From: Bacteroidota bacterium
GTDB taxonomy: Bacteria > Bacteroidota > Bacteroidia > UKL13-3
Assembly: GCA_947460565.1 (NCBI GenBank)
Contig: CANHJJ010000022.1
Location: 1-13,688 of the forward strand
Direction of reading: 5' to 3'
Length of the DNA: 13,688 bases
How positions within the stretch are numbered: the first letter of the stretch is position 1; each line of letters opens with the position of its first letter. Below are positions 7,463 through 13,688 of this stretch, one piece after another. Under the pieces are notes generated by a model. That model worked only from the letters and a program-made list of their open reading frames with translations, did not search any database and was not told the origin of the DNA. The translations under genes were made by a program, and so were the position numbers.

Positions 7463-8617
7463 TTATATTTTTAAAAGCTTTTCAGCCGCCTTTTCAAGAG
7501 TTTCGTTTCCTTTGGCAAAACAAAAACGCAACACGTTATGGTCATTTTTTTTATGGTAAAAAACAGAAACAGGTATGCTAGCCACTTTATGATCAATCGT
7601 TAACCTTTTTGCAAAATCAAGGTCTTTTTCTTGAGTTATCTTACTATATTGTAAAAGCTGAAAATAGGAACCTTGGCAGGGCATCAATTTAAATTTAGAG
7701 CCTTTGACCAAGGACCTGAAATAATCTCGTTTCTCTTGGTAAAAGGCATTCAATTGCATGTAGGCATCTTTGTCATCCATATAATCGGCTACTGCATATT
7801 GTATGGGTGTATTGGTGCTAAAAGCAATAAACTGATGTGCTTTTCTTAACTCAACAGTAAGGTTACTTGGAGCCAAAATATATCCCATTTTCCAACCTGT
7901 GGTATGGTATGTCTTTCCAAAAGATGAAACGATAAAACTCCTTTCGGCAAGCTTTGGATATCTTGCTATACTTTGGTGTTCCACTTTATCAAAAATGATA
8001 TGTTCATATACTTCATCGCTTACGATAACGATATCTGTGTTTTTAACCAATTTCTCTAGCTTTTGCATGTCCTGAGCGCTCAGGATACTTCCACTTGGGT
8101 TGTGTGGTGTGTTTATAATAATAAGTTTGGTATGGAAGTTAATTAGTTTTTTTACTTCATTCCAATCTACTTTATAATCTGGTTGCTTTAACTCCACATA
8201 AACCGCTCTACCTCCATTTAATTCAATGGCGGGAACATAACTATCGTAGCATGGTTCCAATACAATCACCTCATCACCTTCTTTAATCATAGCTGAGATA
8301 ATGGCGAAAATACCATGTGTAGCACCAGGTACAATTGTAATTTCTTTGTCAGGATCATAAACTGCTGAATATAATTCCTCAGTTTTGGCAGCAATTTTTT
8401 CCCTCAATTTCATTACCCCTGGCATAGGCGCATACTGGTTCATTCCGGCTTTCATATAATGGTTAACCAACTCGGTAAGTTTGGGATTGACATCAAAATC
8501 TGGGAAGCCTTGAGCTAAGTTAATGGCTAGGTGTTCGTTGGCTAAGGCGGTCATTACAGCAAAAATGCTGGTACCGCTTTTTGGTAGTTTAGATTTAATT
8601 GAACCTGGGAATTCCAT
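7463..8617 (-). CDS. Class I/II PLP aminotransferase (YbdL-like methionine/glutamine transaminase)
   Basis: This 384-residue fold-type I aminotransferase resembles YbdL of E. coli and mammalian glutamine transaminase K/kynurenine aminotransferase. These enzymes transfer amino groups between methionine, glutamine or aromatic amino acids and 2-oxo acids such as 4-methylthio-2-oxobutyrate. Visible signatures are LAQGFPDF at 34-41, PGATHGIF at 97-104 (phosphate-binding area), NPSG at 173-176 (Asn173 to the PLP ring), SDEVYEH at 200-206 (Asp201 to the pyridine N, Tyr204), SFGKTYHTTGWKMGY with the Schiff-base Lys235, and Arg364 in LRFCF for the substrate carboxylate. The length is usual. It is the first gene of a two-gene operon with the omega-amidase. 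That arrangement points to methionine salvage with glutamine as donor, but kynurenine-type activity cannot be excluded. No SAM riboswitch-like structure was recognised upstream. Confidence 0.92.
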   Translation of the reverse strand: MEFPGSIKSKLPKSGTSIFAVMTALANEHLAINLAQGFPDFDVNPKLTELVNHYMKAGMNQYAPMPGVMKLREKIAAKTEELYSAVYDPDKEITIVPGATHGIFAIISAMIKEGDEVIVLEPCYDSYVPAIELNGGRAVYVELKQPDYKVDWNEVKKLINFHTKLIIINTPHNPSGSILSAQDMQKLEKLVKNTDIVIVSDEVYEHIIFDKVEHQSIARYPKLAERSFIVSSFGKTYHTTGWKMGYILAPSNLTVELRKAHQFIAFSTNTPIQYAVADYMDDKDAYMQLNAFYQEKRDYFRSLVKGSKFKLMPCQGSYFQLLQYSKITQEKDLDFAKRLTIDHKVASIPVSVFYHKKNDHNVLRFCFAKGNETLEKAAEKLLKI

Positions 8618-8913
8618 ATCAAAGCAATTTACGAATTAGCGATTAATTTCAATGAAATTGTTGCTTTCCATTTCTATGTTATTGGTTTTATGAGATAATA
8701 ATTATCCTTTGGGGCCAACCTTAATTCAAAAAATGTTTATTTGTTCAAAATTATCTTTAGGTCATTTTTTAATAATATTTTAATATTACGCATGTTTAAA
8801 TTAGCAATAACAGCATATTTGCAAAGACATATTTTTAAAGATTAACATCGCCAAAAACAGTATTTAAAATTATTTTTGAAAACTATTTTAAATTCCCTTT
8901 GTATAAGCATTAA
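8618..8913. promoter_or_regulatory. Divergent AT-rich intergenic region with several small dyads
   Basis: This stretch separates the leftward aminotransferase operon from the rightward secretion operon and must hold both promoters. It contains three perfect dyads: AATTTCA-A-TGAAATT at 8645-8659, close to the aminotransferase start; TAATATT-TT-AATATTA at 8773-8788; and ATTTAAAAT (8862-8870) with ATTTTAAAT (8885-8893) close to the ABC gene. TATTTTTG at 8871-8878 fits the Bacteroidetes -7 consensus but has no TTTG at the proper upstream distance. TAATTTTG on the minus strand (8753-8746) likewise lacks a -33 partner. No open reading frame, tRNA or recognisable riboswitch was seen. The operator role of the dyads is inferred; some are expected by chance in such AT-rich DNA. 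Confidence 0.45.
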
Positions 8914-11127
8914 ATGAAAAATAACCATCAAATTGTTAGATTAATTGAAGAGTTTTCAAAGGCTTCTAAACATGCTTTAGACCATGTTGAGCTGCAAAAA
9001 GCCAAAGCAAGATACCAGCAAAACATATCAAATAATTTTGATGTGTTTTGGGAGCAATTAATAAATATTGGAACTTTTGCCAAATTTGCCTTTGAAATCA
9101 GAACTGCTTCTATAGCCGAGTTTGAAGCGCTCTTAACAAAAAATACTTTTCCTGTTATTTATTTTGATAAATCAGATAAGGGTTTAACCCCTGTTTTGCT
9201 TAAACATTTTCAGACCAAAAACTATCAAACCATAGTTTTTGAAGATGATACTGAACAAAGTGCTGAATATAAAAGCATCGAAGAAATATCAAGCAAAGCA
9301 AAAAACATTAACCAATTGGTTTTAGAAAATGATTACCAAAATGAAGATGGTAAAGACGATCAAATATTATTCATTACTGGATTTCACATAAATCCTATTT
9401 TAAATTTAGAACATAAAAAAGGTATATCTCCTTTTCAAAGATTTTTAAGTTTACTAAGGGCCGAAAAACGAGATATTAAGTACATCTATTTCTTCGCCAT
9501 TTTAATTGCCATTATTAATTTAGCCTTGCCGCTTGGGGTGCAAGCCATAGTTGGATTGATTTCAGGTGGTTTGTTGCTAGAATCGGTTATTATTTTAATT
9601 GCATTGGTTATTGCTGCTACAGGTCTTTCGGGTTATTTGCAAATTCAACAGTTAAAAATGGTTGAAATATTACAGCAGCGGGTATTTGCCAATGTAACTT
9701 TTGAATTTGCGTGGCGATTGCCACGCATAAAAATTGAAAGTTTACTAAAACATTATACACCTGAAATGGTGAATCGTTTTTTTGATGTTTTAAATGTTCA
9801 AAAATCATTACCAAAAATATTAATCGATTTAACTGCAGCATTAGTTCAAATACTATTTGGTTTGTTGTTACTATCACTTTACCACCCTGTGTTTATTGGT
9901 TTTGGTTTTTTTATTTTAGTAATCATTCTAGTTATATTTTATACAACAGGGAAAAAAGCACTTGAAACTAGTATTTACGAGTCGAAATATAAATACAAAG
10001 TAGCCTATTGGTTGCAAGAAATTGGCAGAAGCATTACTTCATTTAAACTAGCGGGAAATTCAAATTTACCTATTCACAAAGCAGACAATTTATTAGCTAA
10101 TTATTTAAAATACCGAAATAAACATTTTAGTATATTAGTTAAGCAATATGCAGCGATTGTATCATTCAAAACATTAATAACGGCTTCATTATTAATTTTA
10201 GGTAGTTTTTTAGTAGTCAATAGGCAAATAAATTTAGGTCAATTTGTCGCTGCTGAATTAATTATTGTTTTAATCATAAATTCGGTTGAAAAGCTTATTT
10301 CTACCCTTGAAGTAGCGTACGATTTACTAACAGCTTTAGACAAAATTGGACATGTGACCGATTTAGAAATCGAAAGTAATGAAGGTCGTGAATTGCACGA
10401 TTTAGAAATAGAGCATAAACTGCTTTTAAAAACCAGTAATTTATGTTTTAAATACCCTAGCAGCAAAAAAAGTACATTAAGCAATGTAAACTTCGAAATT
10501 GGAAAAGGCGAACGAATTGCTATAACTGGCCACAGCGATAGTGGAAAAACTACTTTTATTAAAACACTTTCAGGTTTGTATTGCAACTTTGAAGGTTCTT
10601 TCACCTTAAATGGAGTTTCATTGCGCGAGCTGAATATAGATTCATACCGAGGAATTGTTGGCGATAATTTATCGCAAGATGATGTGTTTGAAGGCACAAT
10701 TGAAGAAAATATTGTGATGGGTCGCGCAGGAATTTCATTTAAGGATGTAATGAATGCATTGGAAAAATCATGTTTAACCGAATTTTTAGCCCAATTAGAA
10801 TATGGATTGCAAAGCAATGTTAACCCAGGTGGTACTAATTTCCCCAAAAGTGTTGTTCAAAAAATATTATTGGCTCGCAGTTTTGTTCAGAAACCTAAGC
10901 TATTACTAATAGATGATTTTTTTTATAACATGAACCAAAAAGAAAGTGCCACTTTGGTAAACAATATTTTTGATAATAAAGAATGGGCCATAATTATTGT
11001 TTCATCGCAAGTGACTATTTTACAGAAATGTGATCGCATTTATTTAATGCAAAATGGTACTTTTATCAAAAACGATACTTACCAAAACTTGAGTCAAAAC
11101 GATATGTTAAGCCCATTTATAAACTAA
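8914..11127 (+). CDS. ABC exporter (type I secretion-like) with degenerate ATPase motifs
   Basis: This 737-residue protein fuses an N-terminal cytosolic extension (1 to about 185), a six-helix exporter domain (TM segments near 190-212, 220-240, 302-323, 326-344, 415-435, 442-458) and a C-terminal nucleotide-binding domain (about 500-737). The A-loop Tyr (FKYP, 512-515), Walker A (GHSDSGKTT, 539-547, Lys545) and Walker B core (LLLID, 663-667) are present. Other ATPase motifs are altered. The signature is FPKSV at 643-647 instead of LSGGQ. Asp668 replaces the catalytic Glu. The D-loop SALD is YNMN (671-674), and the H-loop His is Ser698. The Q-loop Gln (588) is one residue out of register. The frame is otherwise intact, so this is not simple decay. 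The extension has no Cys, ruling out an active C39 bacteriocin peptidase. The HlyD-like gene follows after 27 bases. The likely role is inner-membrane component of a tripartite exporter; the substrate is unknown. Confidence 0.9.
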   Translation: MKNNHQIVRLIEEFSKASKHALDHVELQKAKARYQQNISNNFDVFWEQLINIGTFAKFAFEIRTASIAEFEALLTKNTFPVIYFDKSDKGLTPVLLKHFQTKNYQTIVFEDDTEQSAEYKSIEEISSKAKNINQLVLENDYQNEDGKDDQILFITGFHINPILNLEHKKGISPFQRFLSLLRAEKRDIKYIYFFAILIAIINLALPLGVQAIVGLISGGLLLESVIILIALVIAATGLSGYLQIQQLKMVEILQQRVFANVTFEFAWRLPRIKIESLLKHYTPEMVNRFFDVLNVQKSLPKILIDLTAALVQILFGLLLLSLYHPVFIGFGFFILVIILVIFYTTGKKALETSIYESKYKYKVAYWLQEIGRSITSFKLAGNSNLPIHKADNLLANYLKYRNKHFSILVKQYAAIVSFKTLITASLLILGSFLVVNRQINLGQFVAAELIIVLIINSVEKLISTLEVAYDLLTALDKIGHVTDLEIESNEGRELHDLEIEHKLLLKTSNLCFKYPSSKKSTLSNVNFEIGKGERIAITGHSDSGKTTFIKTLSGLYCNFEGSFTLNGVSLRELNIDSYRGIVGDNLSQDDVFEGTIEENIVMGRAGISFKDVMNALEKSCLTEFLAQLEYGLQSNVNPGGTNFPKSVVQKILLARSFVQKPKLLLIDDFFYNMNQKESATLVNNIFDNKEWAIIIVSSQVTILQKCDRIYLMQNGTFIKNDTYQNLSQNDMLSPFIN

Positions 11128-11154
11128 TATTCCACTCCAATTTATACCAACAAA

Positions 11155-12525
11155 ATGGATCAAAATCCTTATAACAATACCTTGAAAGAGTTTAAAAATA
11201 GTAACCTTTATACCGTTCAATTGATAAATACGCCAAAAAAGTTTAAAACCATTAGAAATTGGCTAATTGGCATTTTTTCATTGGTATTTTTAAGTTTGTT
11301 TTTGCCTTGGCAACAAAACATAAATGGAAAAGGAAAAGTTACTCCTTTTGCGCCCGAAGATAGACCACAAAATGTTCCATCAATTATTGGTGGAAGAATT
11401 GAAAAATGGAAAGTGGTGGAAGGTCAATTTGTAAAAAAAGGGGATACTTTAGTTATAATTAGCGAGGTTAAAGAAAAGTTTTTCGACCCTGAATTATTAG
11501 CAAGAACCCAAACGCAAATTGCAAATAAGGAGGATGGTTTGGAAGCAAAAAATCGTAAAATAATTGCTTTAGAAAAACAAATCGATGCGCTAAAAAGTAG
11601 TGTGGCCATTAAGCTTAAAATGGCTAAAAATAAGATTTTACAAGCACAGTTTACTGTGAAAGCCGAAAAAGGAAATTTTGATGCAGCTAAAACAAATGAA
11701 GAACTTTCTCGCAATCAGTTTGAACGTTTAAACGAACTGTATAAAAAAGGATTGGCTTCTTTAACTGAAATTCAGAATAGAACCAATAAAATGCAAGAAG
11801 CTAAATCGAAAGCTATAGAAAGCGAAAACAAATACGACAAAGCAGAAAACGAATTAATAAATGCCCGTATTGATTTAAATTTTATTGAGGCTGAATATTT
11901 AGATAAAATTTCGAAAGCTGAAAGTATATTAGAAGAAACAGCTGGCGAACTTTTTGAAAGCCAAGCCGAGCTAATCAAATTAAGAATAGAATACAGTAAT
12001 TTATTGTTAAGAAGTGGATTTTATGCCATTAAAGCTCCGCAGGATGGTTATTTGGTACAAGTTCTAAAAGCTGGTATTGGCGAAACCATTAAGGAAAATG
12101 AAAACTTGGCTACCATTGTTCCTGCTAATACAAAAACTGCAGTGGAAATGACGGTAAGGGCTTTAGATATGCCACTTTTATTTAAAGGCTGTAAAGTTCG
12201 TATTCAGTTTGATGGTTGGCCTGCCTTGGTTTTTAGCGGGTGGCCAAGTGAAAGCGTTGGAACCTTTGGGGGTTTAGTCCAAGCCATTGATAGAAATGCT
12301 GATGAAAAAGGTAATTTTAGAATTTTGGTAGTACAAGATCCAAACGATGTGCCTTGGCCCGAGTTGATTCGAGCTGGCGGGGGTGTATATGGTTGGGCCA
12401 TGCTAAATAGAGTTCCTGTGTGGTATGAGTTATGGCGTCAGTTTAATGCTTTTCCTCCCGATTTTATGGACGAAGCCAACCAAATGAAAAAAGATGAGGA
12501 TATCAAAACCAAAAAGGATAAATAG
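11155..12525 (+). CDS. HlyD-family periplasmic adaptor (membrane fusion protein)
   Basis: This 456-residue adaptor would connect the inner-membrane ABC exporter to the outer-membrane TolC-type channel. It has a short cytosolic N terminus (about 1-33) and one membrane anchor (about 34-51, NWLIGIFSLVFLSLFLPW). The first lipoyl half is at about 76-104 (GGRIEKWKVVEGQFVKKGD), followed by a long helical hairpin, rich in Lys, Glu and Ala, at about 112-287. The second lipoyl half is at about 290-323 (IKAPQDGYLVQV ... GETIKENENL), then a beta-barrel domain. The C-terminal piece contains VPVWYELWRQFNAFPPDF, seen in related Bacteroidetes adaptors, and ends in a charged tail. The topology and the single N-terminal anchor match HlyD rather than lipidated RND adaptors. 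Its stop codon is 2 bases before the next ATG, indicating one operon and probable translational coupling. Confidence 0.93.
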   Translation: MDQNPYNNTLKEFKNSNLYTVQLINTPKKFKTIRNWLIGIFSLVFLSLFLPWQQNINGKGKVTPFAPEDRPQNVPSIIGGRIEKWKVVEGQFVKKGDTLVIISEVKEKFFDPELLARTQTQIANKEDGLEAKNRKIIALEKQIDALKSSVAIKLKMAKNKILQAQFTVKAEKGNFDAAKTNEELSRNQFERLNELYKKGLASLTEIQNRTNKMQEAKSKAIESENKYDKAENELINARIDLNFIEAEYLDKISKAESILEETAGELFESQAELIKLRIEYSNLLLRSGFYAIKAPQDGYLVQVLKAGIGETIKENENLATIVPANTKTAVEMTVRALDMPLLFKGCKVRIQFDGWPALVFSGWPSESVGTFGGLVQAIDRNADEKGNFRILVVQDPNDVPWPELIRAGGGVYGWAMLNRVPVWYELWRQFNAFPPDFMDEANQMKKDEDIKTKKDK

Positions 12526-12527
12526 CC

Positions 12528-13688
12528 ATGAAACTTAAATTTATTCAGTTAGGATTTTTATTTTGCATTTGCAATGCAATATCAGCACAAGATTCGTCTG
12601 TATTTTCTTTCCAAGATTTTTATTCCATGGTAGTTAATTATCACCCGGTTTCAAAACAAGCTAATCTATTAACTCAAAGCGCTAAGGCTGAATTATTAGC
12701 TGCTCGTGGAGCCTTTGATCCAATAATTAGCACTATTTATGAAAACAAAACTACCGATGGAAAAAATAGCTACACTTACTTTGAGCCTCAAATAAAAATA
12801 CCAACCTTAATTGGTGTAGATGTAAAAGCAGGATATGATCAAAGCGATGGAATAGCAGTAAATAATGACCGTATAAAAATTATAGAAAACAATGGCCAAT
12901 ATTTTCCGCAGTATGGCGAATATGGAATGCTTTATGCGGGAGTAAATGTACCTATATTAAGAGGATTTCAAACTGATGGTCGCAGAGCATCATTGCGCCA
13001 AGCTCAATATTTACAAGGACTAAATGAAGCCGAACGTGTTAAAGTAATTAATAAGTTGCTTTTATGTGCAGCCAAAGATTATTGGGAATGGCAATTAGCT
13101 TATGAAAAACTTAAGCTTATGCAGTTAAGTTATAGTTTGGCCGAAAACCGATTTACCTTTATTAGCAGCCGTATAAAAGGTGGCGAAGATAAACCCATTG
13201 ATAGTGTAGAAGCATTAATTGAACTTAAGCGCAGAGAAACACTTTTGTTGGAAACAGAAGTTGAATTTAAAAATGCAAGTTTGAGTATCAGTAATTATTT
13301 ATGGAACGATAAAAATGAAGCATTGCAATTAAAAGCATCGGTTTATCCATCAGCAATTGGTACCGAAATTAGGAAAATAAGTACCGACTCATTGCAAAGA
13401 ATGGTAAATTACACCGAAGGCAATCATCCAGAATTGATAAAATTGCAGTTTAAAAACAAGCAATTACAAATTGATAGAAAGTTGGCTATTGAAAATATAA
13501 AGCCTCAATTAAATATTGAATATTATCCTTTTCAGACATACAGCAAAGGAGCACAAAATGATGTGAACAATATTTTTAACAGACAGTATAAGTTTGGTGC
13601 AAGTTTTTACAGCAGTTTGTTTTTAAGAAAAGAAAGAGGAAAACTGCAACAAGCCAATTTAAAACTTAAAAGTATTGATTTTGAAGCC
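12528..13688 (+). CDS. TolC-family outer-membrane efflux protein (partial, 3' end outside window)
   Basis: 387 codons are open from the ATG to the window end with no stop. A signal peptide (MKLKFIQLGFLFCICNAISA, likely cleaved before Gln21) sends it to the periplasm. The rest is an outer-membrane efflux protein whose trimer forms a channel. Both structural repeats of the family can be seen starting: VNYHPVSKQANLL at about 36-48 and GNHPELIKLQFKNKQL at about 298-313, each with the N-x-HP type opening of a TolC helix. DSVEALIELKRRE (about 225-237) is the helical segment usual in Bacteroidetes homologues. A typical protein would need roughly 80-120 more residues, so most of the gene is present. 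It starts 2 bases after the adaptor stop and completes the exporter. Substrates or accessory genes may lie further right. Confidence 0.92.
   Translation, partial: MKLKFIQLGFLFCICNAISAQDSSVFSFQDFYSMVVNYHPVSKQANLLTQSAKAELLAARGAFDPIISTIYENKTTDGKNSYTYFEPQIKIPTLIGVDVKAGYDQSDGIAVNNDRIKIIENNGQYFPQYGEYGMLYAGVNVPILRGFQTDGRRASLRQAQYLQGLNEAERVKVINKLLLCAAKDYWEWQLAYEKLKLMQLSYSLAENRFTFISSRIKGGEDKPIDSVEALIELKRRETLLLETEVEFKNASLSISNYLWNDKNEALQLKASVYPSAIGTEIRKISTDSLQRMVNYTEGNHPELIKLQFKNKQLQIDRKLAIENIKPQLNIEYYPFQTYSKGAQNDVNNIFNRQYKFGASFYSSLFLRKERGKLQQANLKLKSIDFEA

Noticed and set aside
8871..8878. TATTTTTG as a confident promoter of the exporter operon
   Set aside because: It fits the -7 consensus exactly, but no TTTG or TTG lies 17-23 bases upstream, so it is not listed as a separate promoter.
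8618..8913. SAM or other methionine-related riboswitch upstream of the aminotransferase
   Set aside because: The region is AT-rich with only short simple dyads; no multi-helix junction or conserved riboswitch core could be recognised.
8914..9468. C39 bacteriocin-processing peptidase domain at the N terminus of the ABC exporter
   Set aside because: There is no cysteine in the first 185 residues, so the catalytic nucleophile is missing.
10239..10847. A 202-codon open frame on the minus strand inside the ABC exporter gene
   Set aside because: It lies fully antisense to a clearly recognisable nucleotide-binding domain, and its translation is Ser/Pro/Lys-rich with no family pattern.
10816..11127. 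The ABC gene as a pseudogene because of its degenerate motifs
   Set aside because: The frame is uninterrupted over 737 codons, the membrane domain and Walker A are intact, and the operon partners are complete and tightly spaced, so it appears to be under selection.

Overview
The window looks like chromosomal DNA from a member of the Bacteroidetes (Bacteroidota). The signs are AT-rich sequence, starts that mostly lack a Shine-Dalgarno sequence, a lipoprotein version of the BamA/TamA outer-membrane assembly family (TamL type), Bacteroidetes-style -33/-7 promoter traces (TTTG...TAnnTTTG) and protein family variants typical of that phylum. No mobile element, RNA gene or CRISPR array is visible. 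Genus and species cannot be named from this sequence.

Layout. Bases 1-417 hold the 3' end of pyrG (CTP synthase, glutaminase half). A convergent gene for a SpoU/TrmH-type RNA methyltransferase follows (480-1223, minus). It is divergent from a TamL-like outer-membrane assembly lipoprotein (1231-3576, plus), with only 7 bases between the two start codons. A secreted M13 (neprilysin-type) zinc metallopeptidase (3610-5646) and a CorA-type divalent metal transporter (5739-6683) follow on the plus strand. A two-gene minus-strand operon (8617 down to 6687) encodes a class I PLP aminotransferase of the methionine/glutamine-transaminase type and a nitrilase-family omega-amidase. These two are known partners that make transamination by glutamine irreversible.

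After a 296-base AT-rich divergent intergenic region comes a tight plus-strand operon running off the end of the window: an ABC exporter (8914-11127), a HlyD-type periplasmic adaptor (11155-12525) and a TolC-type outer-membrane factor (12528 to beyond 13688). Together they form a complete type I secretion or tripartite efflux machine.

The most unusual feature is the ABC protein. Its Walker A motif and the first Walker B aspartate are intact. The ABC signature is destroyed, the catalytic glutamate is Asp, the D-loop is degenerate and the H-loop histidine is Ser. It also has a long N-terminal cytosolic extension with no cysteine, so it is not a C39 peptidase. As a homodimer it should bind ATP but hydrolyse it poorly. 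That suggests either a heterodimer with an ATPase encoded elsewhere or an atypical energy mechanism. No secreted substrate is visible in the window.
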